64,000 nucleotides of DNA from Mannheimia glucosida (lineage in GTDB: Bacteria > Pseudomonadota > Gammaproteobacteria > Enterobacterales > Pasteurellaceae), in NCBI RefSeq assembly GCF_046267875.1, contig NZ_CP176502.1:2046001-2110000 (forward strand), given 5' to 3'. Position 1 is the first letter of the stretch. Every line of letters starts with the position of its first letter. This document shows positions 52,558 through 59,504 of the stretch, piece after piece. The translations under genes were made by a program, and so were the position numbers. A model generated the notes under the pieces. It ran no database searches. It was not told where the DNA came from and worked only from the letters and a program-made list of their open reading frames with translations.

Positions 52558-52586
52558 ATAATAGGGTTTAATTATGGCAATGTCAA
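52558..52586 (-). promoter_or_regulatory. Near-consensus antisense promoter
   Basis: On the minus strand TTGACA (52586-52581), exactly 17 bases, TATTAT (52563-52558). It points back across the toxin gene and overlaps the start codon of the ribbon-helix-helix gene. Confidence 0.75.
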
Positions 52587-52753
52587 GAAATGAAATTCAG
52601 GCTAAAAGCGAAGCCAAAAGAGGAATAAAGCAGAAATCCTTTAAACTTCCCCTTGAGGTGATCGCAGAAATCGAAGAACTTAGCCAAAAACTCAACATTC
52701 CACAAAATCAGCTAATTATTCAGGCTGTTCAACAATTTAGGCAAAATCAGTAA
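52574..52753 (+). CDS. Small ribbon-helix-helix DNA-binding protein
   Basis: 59 residues. A basic N-terminal arm is followed by a beta strand (KQKSFKLP), helix A (LEVIAEIEELSQKLN) and helix B (PQNQLIIQAVQQFRQ), the Arc/CopG fold. The ribosome site is weak. No own promoter is evident, so read-through from the toxin promoter is likely. Its start region coincides with the antisense promoter, so it could control antitoxin RNA synthesis or be silenced by it. Ended by a bidirectional terminator. Confidence 0.72.
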   Translation: MAMSRNEIQAKSEAKRGIKQKSFKLPLEVIAEIEELSQKLNIPQNQLIIQAVQQFRQNQ

Positions 52754-52788
52754 AATATAAGGCGTATTCACTACGCCTTATATTTTAA
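52754..52788. terminator. Bidirectional terminator
   Basis: AATATAAGGCGTA / TACGCCTTATATT around TTCAC, then TTAATT, between the convergent ribbon-helix-helix gene and the early minus-strand genes. Confidence 0.88.
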
Positions 52789-52818
52789 TTAAATAACTAC
52801 TCTTATTTAAGATAAATT

Positions 52819-53355
52819 TTATTTATTTGTTTTGGTCATCTTGCTTAAAATCGATGATAAGTTGCTTTGCTTAGCTCTAACCAATTCGGCTATGTCAGCC
52901 CAAACCCCGAAAGGGATTTTACGGTCACCAGCCACCCATTCTCGTACACGTCGAGCATCAGACAATCCCAAATCTCTAGCAAGATTAGACTGCCACTGGG
53001 TTCCGTAGAGTGATTCGCCGATAAATGCTAATTCTTTTTTGGTGTAATTTTTAACATCTTCATTTAGCTTACAGTATTGGTGATAGCCAATCCAAAAAGC
53101 CCCTTGGCAATCAAAAGACATTCCGTCTTTTGGGTCTTTGAGATCGGCAGGGATTTTATCCATTAATCTCGCCACTTCGTTTTTTAAGTCTCCCTCATTT
53201 AGAGGTAAATCCCTACGTTGTGAGATGAGTCCAAGGCCTTTTATCGGGTATCTCAAAATCATAGTTTGTACGTTTGTTGGTACATCGTCACCATATATAG
53301 CTGCGACAATTTGTCCGATAGTACGCATAATTTGTGGTGTTACTTGTGTAGTCAT
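52819..53355 (-). CDS. Early-region protein with C-terminal helix-turn-helix
   Basis: 178 residues. The N-terminal half (IMRTIGQIVAAIYGDDVPTNVQTMILRYPIKGLGLISQ) has no recognised motif. Residues about 125-170 (WQSNLARDLGLSDARRVREWVAGDRKIPFGVWADIAELV) read as a helix-turn-helix like those of YdaS/Xre-type proteins. It shares the start MTTQ and an operon with the next gene. Function unknown; regulation of phage DNA is possible. Confidence 0.55.
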   Translation of the reverse strand: MTTQVTPQIMRTIGQIVAAIYGDDVPTNVQTMILRYPIKGLGLISQRRDLPLNEGDLKNEVARLMDKIPADLKDPKDGMSFDCQGAFWIGYHQYCKLNEDVKNYTKKELAFIGESLYGTQWQSNLARDLGLSDARRVREWVAGDRKIPFGVWADIAELVRAKQSNLSSILSKMTKTNK

Positions 53356-53424
53356 AATAATCTCCGGTTATCTGTTTGTTTTAGCCGTAAGCCTTTGCTC
53401 TTACGGCTTATTTGTTATATCAAT

Positions 53425-54015
53425 CTACCATCCATATTTTACGGATAACCAAAATTGCTTTGGTTCGCTATTATCATTTAGACCTTTAAATTTTTCGATC
53501 CACTTTCCAGCGTTTGTCATTGCAAAAAAATTATCTACCATTGCTTGAGCTTGCTTAATTTGCTCTTGCGTTGCTGTTACTGGGATAGAGGTATCACCAA
53601 TCTTCGCAATAAAAAGATTGATGATTTCGTCTGCCCAAGCGATTTGTTTTTCAGAGCCTTTTAATGTTGGTTTTGTGATTACAAGCTTAGTTGTTTCTTG
53701 TTTGTTCTCTTGCTCTGTTTCTTTGCTTTCTACCGGCGCTGTATTTTCAGCGTTGTCTTTAGCATTAAAAGCGTTTTCAAAAGCTTTTACGGCAGAGTCG
53801 AACTCTCTTGTTGTTAATCCTTTGCCAAGTTTGCTCACTAACTCACCTGTGGCTAAGTCAATGTACAACTGGTAATTCCGATCACCTCTGCTTTCATTAT
53901 TTTTTGCCGAAAGATTGATGTAAATGCGGCGACCTTGCCATTCATTGGCGTAGCCTTGGATATTGTGAGATTTTAATAAGTCGTTGATTTGTGCGATTGT
54001 AATTTGAGTTGTCAT
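53425..54015 (-). CDS. Early-region protein of unknown function
   Basis: 196 residues. N-terminal about 90 residues are compact (QITIAQINDLLKSHNIQGYANEWQGRRIYINLSA ... NYQLYIDLATGELVSK). A Glu/Gln/Thr-rich linker and a helical C-terminal region (KQIAWADEIINLFIAKIG ... AMVDNFFAMTNAGKWIEKF) follow; the latter recalls single-domain ssDNA-associated or recombination helpers only loosely. No assignment made. First gene after a palindromic promoter region. Confidence 0.5.
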   Translation of the reverse strand: MTTQITIAQINDLLKSHNIQGYANEWQGRRIYINLSAKNNESRGDRNYQLYIDLATGELVSKLGKGLTTREFDSAVKAFENAFNAKDNAENTAPVESKETEQENKQETTKLVITKPTLKGSEKQIAWADEIINLFIAKIGDTSIPVTATQEQIKQAQAMVDNFFAMTNAGKWIEKFKGLNDNSEPKQFWLSVKYGW

Positions 54016-54066
54016 TTTAGCCCCCTTTGGCTGATGGTTATTAGCTGGCTCCCTAGCCTTGCTTTA

Positions 54067-54091
54067 TGCGCCTAATTATAGGCGCATTATA
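54067..54091 (-). promoter_or_regulatory. Promoter with palindromic operator for the two early genes
   Basis: TGCGCCTA-ATTA-TAGGCGCA (54067-54086) directly abuts a minus-strand TATAAT (54091-54086), so the dyad covers the expected start point. The -35 region is poor, which suggests activator dependence or a weak promoter. Confidence 0.5.
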
Positions 54092-54192
54092 ATTTTATTG
54101 CAAGAGTTTTTTTAAATTTTTTTGCAAATTTTTAATTTAAAATAGCGATTGAGAAAGTAGAGAAAAAACAGTTAAGTTTTTCAATGTAAATA

Positions 54193-54222
54193 AAAATAGC
54201 ACGGTTAAACGTGCTATTTTTT
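54193..54222. terminator. Terminator after DNA methylase pseudogene
   Basis: AAAATAGCACG-GTTAAA-CGTGCTATTTT with T tracts on both sides; ends the leftward early operon just at the pseudogene stop. Confidence 0.88.
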
Positions 54223-54979
54223 AGAATAAGGCTAATAATTCATTTTTTTTAATTTCCTCATTAATCAAATTTTTAACTCTTTTATAAATATCTAATATTA
54301 AATTGATTGGAATATTTGAACGCTCATTATAATTTTTTGAAAAATTGTCCCATTTTCTATCCGCCTTTCTTTTCTCACCTTTTAAATTTAAATCGATATT
54401 GCTTTTAAATTTCGTTGCTTTTTGAATGTCGTATCCATAATTATTATAGTAGGTTAAATTATCATACGGGATAATAAATCCTAAAATATCATTAATATAG
54501 TGCCATATTTTGCTCCTTGCTGGATTTTCAATAATGTATATTTTGGGCTGATACCTTTTTATGATTTCTATTGTGTTATAAATGCATAATTCACCATTAA
54601 TTCTATTAAAAAATGAACGCTCATATTTAAACTGAACGTGTGGCAAGTCATAGTCCACCTTATTTCTGATAGTAAATTTAGATAGTGCCTTTTCCTCCTG
54701 CTTCCAGCAAGCATTCCCCCCCTACATAACACTCGCAACCGACCAGCTTTCACAAGGAGGGGAAGCAATAATTAGATCAGGTTGTGGCAATTTATCAAGC
54801 TCCTCAAAAAGCTGATTATCTCCAAATAATCGCCCATAATCGGCTAAATTTAAGTTAATAAAATGGCTGTTCTTATTCTCTTTGTCTATCCCAATGGGGT
54901 ATATTTCAACCCCATTAATTTGTTTAGCCGCTTGAGTGTAACAACCGTTTCCGCTGTCAAATAATGCCCAAACTACCAT
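54221..54979 (-). pseudogene. Phage C5-cytosine DNA methyltransferase, frameshifted
   Basis: The first 85 residues carry a cofactor-binding motif (ALFDSGNGCYTQAAKQ) and the catalytic PPC motif (IIASPPCESWSVASVM), then hit TAG at the start of a six-G run near 54722. In another frame the protein continues GGNACWKQEEKALSKF through an ENP motif (YIIENPARSKIWHYI) to 54221. The frame is lost before the G tract, so slippage in the G run alone would not bypass the TAG. The C-terminal half is very AT-rich. Would have protected phage DNA from host restriction. Confidence 0.78.
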
Positions 54980-54987
54980 TTCCCCCC

Positions 54988-55104
54988 CTAAAACGGAATA
55001 TCACCATCTGCTCGGTTGTTTTTCATTGCATTAAGCCATTTACTACCATCTCTTAATCTTACCGGTTTACCCGCTAATGCTTCGTCTAAATTAAATTTTT
55101 TCAT
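54988..55104 (-). CDS. Short conserved phage protein (38 residues)
   Basis: MKKFNLDEALAGKPVRLRDG then SKWLNAMKNNRADGDIPF. The ribosome site AAGGAAAA precedes ATG. It starts 13 bases after the replication gene ends and stops just before the methylase pseudogene. The EALAGKPVRLRDG outline is seen in phage proteins of unknown role. Confidence 0.65.
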   Translation of the reverse strand: MKKFNLDEALAGKPVRLRDGSKWLNAMKNNRADGDIPF

Positions 55105-55117
55105 CTTGTTTTCCTTT

Positions 55118-57487
55118 TTATTGTGTAAAAACTATCTCGCACCCGTTAAATTTAATGCGTGCGTTGCCGTAAAGTTGGATTTCTCCGCCTTTAATTAAGC
55201 TCATTTTTCGGTAATCTGTGATAAATCTTTGCGGTATCCCCTGCAAAATTAGTGCATTATTTAACCGCTCCAATTCTTCCCGGTGATTTCTCAGAAAAAT
55301 AACTACTTGCTGGCTTGTTTCACCGCCTGAACCCTTGCTATTTCTAGGGTTACAGTTATTGACACAAGTCCAAGCGGGGCTATGCCCCGTGTTTGTTTGT
55401 GCCTGCTCCTGTTCTGAGGTGGCACGATTTACCGCCTTAGATTTACGCTCTATGCGGTACGATTTCATGCGGGTAGCGACAAACTGCACCCCGTCAGAAA
55501 CAACTTGTTTGAATTGGTTAAAAATTCCTTTAATTTTCTTGTTTATTACGCCATACTTATTCTCCTCTGTGTCTTCGTAGTACAATTTAACCGGTGCTTG
55601 TCTTATGTTGCCTTTTGCTTGTTTATCCATAAAACAGGCGTATTCTGCGTTGTCGGCATAAATAAAGAGGTCTTCCATAAATTTGTCGCTCTCAAAATTG
55701 CCGATAGTGCAACGTCTTAACTCTCGCCATACGCTGATAGAGCCAACCCCATAAAATTGGAATTGGCGAATACCCCAAAGGCTAGCCCAAGCTTTCACTT
55801 TTCGGCTGTTCGCTTTAAAGTCCATTTCCGGTGCTTCATCGGAAGTTAAGCCATCTTCATCGAATCCATCAATATTCTTGGCTATGTACTTCGCTATGTA
55901 GGCGGTCGCACTGCCTTTGGTTTTGTCGCATAACTCAACCTTACAGCGGTGTTCTGCTGCTCCCTTTTCGTCTCCATCTAACTCAAGGGCTTTTTGCTTA
56001 AACAGTTCAATAAATTCTTCAACTTGTTCTTGTGGCACATAGCTTAACAAGTGCCAGTGAGGTGTTGCGTCTTGGTGTGGCTCTGCCACTCGCATTCCTT
56101 TTTGGTCTATTTTGCGTTTTGCCAATAAGGCACGGAACTCTTGCCACACCTTATTCAAGTAGTTGTGGGTCTGTTTCGGGCTTGCCCCTTTCCAGTTCTT
56201 GTTGCGTCCGTGTTTACTGTGTTGAGCATGAAATGATGATGGTGCGGTAAGGGTTAAAAATAAGGCTTGGTAGTTGTTTTCTTCTGCCCACTCTTCAATT
56301 CCACGCAGTTGGGTCATCATTTCATATCTGCGTTTGATAGGGTTAGAGTTAGAGCGGAACCACATATCGAACAGCTCTATTTGCTCTTCTTGGTTGTCCA
56401 CGTTCACCAAAATGCTGTTTTTAAGAAATCTTAAAGCTTCCGCCTGCTTGCCACTGTAAAAGCTAAAATGCTCTTTTGATACATAAGGAGACTTGGCATT
56501 CACCTCACCACAGGCAATGCGTAGATGCTCTAATAGCTGGGCTTGAATTTTGTTAAAGGTTCTAGCCCAGTGCTTTCTGCAAACGACTTTATTTAAGGCG
56601 GTTTCCATTGCTTTTTGGCTTGGTTTTTTGCCTTTTTCAATTTGGTTTAGGTAGCTTTCCCAGTAGTAATAAGGAAATCCTATGCTTTCGCACAGGTGTC
56701 CGCACTTTTGGTAGATTTCATCTAGCACTTTTACCAAATCGCTGTCGCTAAACTCCCTGCCACTTTCTGCCAATGCAGTAAAATGGCTCACTTGAATTTG
56801 CTGAAAGATATTTGCCACATCTTCGGCAAGAGACTCTAGCTTGCTGTTTGGGATAAGATAAAACGGCAGATATCTTTCTTTGTCTGCTAATAGCTCCGCT
56901 TTGTCGTGTTCCTTGCTGATTTCAATGGAGTAATTAAAGTATTCCCCTTGGCTAGTGTAGTATTCTTTTGCCCACGCCCATTTATCACTGAGTGATTTAG
57001 ATAGGTAGGTGAGGTCTATGCGGTATTGCTTAAACACTAGCCCCAAGCGGTCTTGCACCAATTCCCTGATAAAATTATTGGCGTGAGTGATTTGCTTTAA
57101 CCCTGAACGGAAAGCGACAGAGCCGTCATCTTTTACTGATTTCAGCTCTTTTAAATAGAGACCTCGAAAATGTTCTTTTTGGCGTTTAGTTGGTAGCTTT
57201 TGGATTAGCGATTCGACAAAGTAGTAATGGTCTTTCGGAATCGCCGAGAATAGCTCTTGTTGTAATGGTGTGCTTTGCGGGTCTATGTCTGCCAGTGCAA
57301 GCGGTTGAATTTTGCGAGGTTTTCGCAATTCGATAAGCTCCGCTACGTTTTTAGCACGTTGCTCATCAACTTCTTTTTCTCTTGCTTCGTAGTCCCAACC
57401 TTTAACGGATAAACCGTGAGCGGTGGAATTTACGCTTTTATAGCTTTGTTCGCTATCTATTGCTAAATTCAACTGCTCACGGTTCAT
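55118..57487 (-). CDS. Rolling-circle replication endonuclease (gpA-like)
   Basis: 789 residues from the ATG at 57487, chosen because the preceding gene ends at 57513; earlier in-frame starts would overlap it. HUH superfamily initiator of P2/HP1-type replication. Metal-binding PHWHLL (HUH) follows ALFLTLTAPS. The tyrosine pair of the nicking site is YIAKYIAKN. N- and C-terminal extensions are helical and basic. It nicks the phage origin, which in P2 lies inside gene A. Confidence 0.92.
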   Translation of the reverse strand: MNREQLNLAIDSEQSYKSVNSTAHGLSVKGWDYEAREKEVDEQRAKNVAELIELRKPRKIQPLALADIDPQSTPLQQELFSAIPKDHYYFVESLIQKLPTKRQKEHFRGLYLKELKSVKDDGSVAFRSGLKQITHANNFIRELVQDRLGLVFKQYRIDLTYLSKSLSDKWAWAKEYYTSQGEYFNYSIEISKEHDKAELLADKERYLPFYLIPNSKLESLAEDVANIFQQIQVSHFTALAESGREFSDSDLVKVLDEIYQKCGHLCESIGFPYYYWESYLNQIEKGKKPSQKAMETALNKVVCRKHWARTFNKIQAQLLEHLRIACGEVNAKSPYVSKEHFSFYSGKQAEALRFLKNSILVNVDNQEEQIELFDMWFRSNSNPIKRRYEMMTQLRGIEEWAEENNYQALFLTLTAPSSFHAQHSKHGRNKNWKGASPKQTHNYLNKVWQEFRALLAKRKIDQKGMRVAEPHQDATPHWHLLSYVPQEQVEEFIELFKQKALELDGDEKGAAEHRCKVELCDKTKGSATAYIAKYIAKNIDGFDEDGLTSDEAPEMDFKANSRKVKAWASLWGIRQFQFYGVGSISVWRELRRCTIGNFESDKFMEDLFIYADNAEYACFMDKQAKGNIRQAPVKLYYEDTEENKYGVINKKIKGIFNQFKQVVSDGVQFVATRMKSYRIERKSKAVNRATSEQEQAQTNTGHSPAWTCVNNCNPRNSKGSGGETSQQVVIFLRNHREELERLNNALILQGIPQRFITDYRKMSLIKGGEIQLYGNARIKFNGCEIVFTQ

Positions 57488-57512
57488 TTTTAAGTTCTCT
57501 TTGAGAGGTTTA

Positions 57513-57731
57513 TCATTTTGCTGACACCGTGATTTTGATTTCGGTTTCAGCTTCCATTTTTGCGATTTGAAGTCGCTGTTCACGCCGCCATTTATAAAAC
57601 AAGTGTCTTAATGTTTCATCTAGGCTTTTGTTGGTGAATATAAGCCTATCTCCTTGGTATAGGTGATAGACTGGGTCTTGTGCCGGCGGTAGTTTCTTAA
57701 TTCTGTAACTGCTTACTGTAATTAGTGGCAT
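57513..57731 (-). CDS. Small early phage protein, unknown
   Basis: 72 residues (SSYRIKKLPPAQDPVYHLYQGDRLIF ... LFYKWRREQRLQIAKMEAE): a beta-rich front and basic C-terminal helix. Packed between neighbours with a ten-base overlap upstream. No family recognised. Confidence 0.6.
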   Translation of the reverse strand: MPLITVSSYRIKKLPPAQDPVYHLYQGDRLIFTNKSLDETLRHLFYKWRREQRLQIAKMEAETEIKITVSAK

Positions 57732-57922
57732 TCTTCAATCTCCTTTAGTTCGGCTTGATAACGTAGCATTTGATTAAACCAGTAATAGCCATTTTGCCAG
57801 TCAGCATAGTTCCGTTCGGCTTTGGCTTTGTTGTATCTGGCAAAGTAGGTTTTGCAGTTTCTCTCGGCTACTACCACGCCTATTTTGAGGCGTTCTATTT
57901 GTTGCTTTGTTGCTCTTTCCAT
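57722..57922 (-). CDS. Small early phage protein, unknown
   Basis: 66 residues, predicted mostly helical (MERATKQQIERLKIGVVVAERN ... WFNQMLRYQAELKEIEE), rich in Tyr, Arg and Glu. Starts four bases after the preceding gene ends and overlaps the next by ten bases. Confidence 0.6.
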   Translation of the reverse strand: MERATKQQIERLKIGVVVAERNCKTYFARYNKAKAERNYADWQNGYYWFNQMLRYQAELKEIEECH

Positions 57923-57926
57923 TTCT

Positions 57927-58169
57927 TCACCCGTTAATGTGCTTAATTAATTCGCTGTTCTTTTTTATCCTTTCTTGCAAGTGTGACTTTGCTATTTTTT
58001 CTTGCCAATCCACAAAGTCTTTCGCTTGCTGCTCTGCCAGCTTAAAAATGCTTACCGCTCCGTTTTCTAAGGTAATTAAACCTTTCTCTTTGTAGTATTT
58101 CACCCGTTGTCGGGCTTTGGCTAACCCCTCACGGATTATGGGGTGAAGTAGCTCGTCATCTTTTGCCAT
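57927..58169 (-). CDS. Small early phage protein, unknown
   Basis: 80 residues. HPIIREGLAKARQRVKYYKEKGLITLENGAVSIFK could form a small winged-helix-like unit; the rest is a charged helix (DFVDWQEKIAKSHLQERIKKN). It lies after the Cox-like gene with nine bases between. Function unknown. Confidence 0.6.
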   Translation of the reverse strand: MAKDDELLHPIIREGLAKARQRVKYYKEKGLITLENGAVSIFKLAEQQAKDFVDWQEKIAKSHLQERIKKNSELIKHING

Positions 58170-58178
58170 AACTTACTC

Positions 58179-58385
58179 CTAGTAAGGCTGGGAAAATGCT
58201 ATTTGCCAATATTTCGCTAAGTTAATCAGCGGTTTTTCTTTGCCCTTTTTCGGCATAATCGGGATTTTGCCTTGTTGTACTTGGTCTTTTACCCACTCTT
58301 CCGACATTCCCACCATTTCGGCAAACTTGGCATAGGTCACAACCGGCACGGTTGCCCCGATTTGGATTACTAGCGGTTGTTCCAT
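58179..58385 (-). CDS. Cox-like excisionase / regulator
   Basis: 68 residues from the ATG at 58385, which has GGAGG six bases upstream. VPVVTYAKFAEMVGMSEEWVKDQVQQGKIPI then LINLAKYW follows the layout of P2 and HP1 Cox, a small winged-helix protein that promotes excision and represses the lysogenic promoter. First well-translated genes of the leftward early operon are this and its Cro-like neighbour. Confidence 0.78.
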   Translation of the reverse strand: MEQPLVIQIGATVPVVTYAKFAEMVGMSEEWVKDQVQQGKIPIMPKKGKEKPLINLAKYWQIAFSQPY

Positions 58386-58386
58386 T

Positions 58387-58482
58387 TCAGCCTCCGGAAA
58401 ACATAAACCCAAAGGATATGCAGAAAACGAACATTCCGAAGAAAACCATTATTTCAAGAATGACTTGTAGAAAATGTTTCAC
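58387..58482 (-). CDS. Tiny hydrophobic membrane peptide between cro-like and cox-like genes
   Basis: 31 residues starting with GTG (KHFLQVILEIMVFFGMF then VFCISFGFMFSGG). GTGA overlaps the Cro-like stop, and the final codons contain the GGAGG used by the Cox-like gene, with stop TGA one base before its ATG. This packing suggests translational coupling. One membrane helix is predicted. No ribosome site other than coupling. Expression is not certain. Confidence 0.5.
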   Translation of the reverse strand: MKHFLQVILEIMVFFGMFVFCISFGFMFSGG

Positions 58483-58676
58483 TTTTCCAACTCCTCACAA
58501 ATCTCACGAATCGTTACCTGCCCGTTTGTGGCAGCTTCGATTTTTAGTAAATATTCGGCAGATATTCCACTGCCGTTCAACCACTTTTTAACGGCTTGAT
58601 GGGTAACACCACATGCCTTAGCTAAAGCAACTTGCGAACCACAAATTTCTATAGCTTTCTTAATTTTGTTATTCAT
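58479..58676 (-). CDS. Cro-like helix-turn-helix repressor
   Basis: 65 residues. IKKAIEICGSQVALAKACGVTHQAVKKWLNGSGISAEYLLKIEAAT is a YdaS/Cro-type DNA-binding domain without further domains. It faces the CI-like gene across the operator region. Likely represses lysogenic transcription and turns down its own promoter. Confidence 0.88.
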   Translation of the reverse strand: MNNKIKKAIEICGSQVALAKACGVTHQAVKKWLNGSGISAEYLLKIEAATNGQVTIREICEELEK

Positions 58677-58690
58677 ACACCCCCCATAAA

Positions 58691-58794
58691 GGTAACTTAA
58701 ATTACTTTATGGATATATAATATAACTTTAATTACCTTTAATCAACAACTTTTTTTACCTTTATTTTTGGTAACTTTAGTTGTATCTTTTGTGA
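58691..58794. promoter_or_regulatory. Lysis-lysogeny operator region, three repressor sites
   Basis: Three 16-base sites fit the partly palindromic GGTAACTTTAATTACC: GGTAACTTAAATTACT (58691), TATAACTTTAATTACC (58731) and GGTAACTTTAGTTGTA (58779). Starts are about 40 and 48 bases apart. A further half site TTACC lies at 58765. They cover the gap between the divergent Cro-like and CI-like genes. Confidence 0.65.
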
Positions 58795-58814
58795 ATTACA
58801 TTAAGGAACTTAAA

Positions 58815-59501
58815 ATGAGCAACTTGGCAGAACGTTTACAATTTGCTATTAAAGAGCAAGGCAAATCACAGCAATGGTTAGCAAATCACATTGGTGTATC
58901 TCAACAATCAATCGGTAAGATTTTGAAAGGGGAAACCTTAAACCCTAAGTACATTCTAGAAATTTCAAATGCTTTAGGTGTATCAGTCGAATGGCTAAAA
59001 ACAGGCAAGGGTGAAGCTCCCGATTTTACAAAAATTGAAGAAAATCAGACCGCTTGTGAAAAAGAAGGAAATGTTCGATTAGAAATATTGGATGTTTATG
59101 CTTCCGCTGGTGAAGGGAAATTTATTACCGGAGATTTAGACGGTTTCACCCGGGCAATAGAATTTGAACAAGGCTATTTTATGCAGATGTTTCAGCAAAC
59201 ATCAGCAAATGGCTTAAGTATCATCAATATAGATGGCGATTCAATGAAGCCAACTCTAAATAGTGGTGATTTATTAGTTGTAAATACAAATATCAAATTC
59301 TTTTCAGGTGACGGTGTGTATGTTTTTAGCTATGGTGATATGCTTTACGTTAAGCGTTTGCAGCTTGCTGGCGACTCTCTCTTAGTTATCTCTGATAATC
59401 CTTTATATAAAACTTGGGAGATAACTAGGGATAATGAAAGTAAATTGATAATCCACGCTAAAGCTAAATTCTCTCAAGAGAAGATGAAGGAGCTTGGATA
59501 G
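58815..59501 (+). CDS. CI-like prophage repressor (XRE + S24 peptidase)
   Basis: 228 residues from ATG 58815, preceded by AAGGA; an upstream in-frame start at 58767 would lie in the operator. Residues 1-60 form the helix-turn-helix (QQWLANHIGVSQQSIGKIL). The C-terminal LexA/CI peptidase has Ser143 (DGDSMKP) and Lys180 (MLYVKRL), 37 residues apart as in LexA, and an Ala98-Gly99 pair suitable for self-cleavage. So the prophage may be inducible by DNA damage. An uptake signal lies inside at 59049. Confidence 0.92.
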   Translation: MSNLAERLQFAIKEQGKSQQWLANHIGVSQQSIGKILKGETLNPKYILEISNALGVSVEWLKTGKGEAPDFTKIEENQTACEKEGNVRLEILDVYASAGEGKFITGDLDGFTRAIEFEQGYFMQMFQQTSANGLSIINIDGDSMKPTLNSGDLLVVNTNIKFFSGDGVYVFSYGDMLYVKRLQLAGDSLLVISDNPLYKTWEITRDNESKLIIHAKAKFSQEKMKELG

Positions 59502-59504
59502 TAT

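Noticed and set aside
52557..52562. Plus-strand TATAAT as own promoter of the ribbon-helix-helix gene
   Set aside because: No acceptable -35 at the right distance, and the start would fall about five bases before the ATG.
54715..54735. G6 tract in the methyltransferase as a phase-variation switch
   Set aside because: The TAG stop comes before the G run in the reading frame, so changing G number cannot restore the protein.
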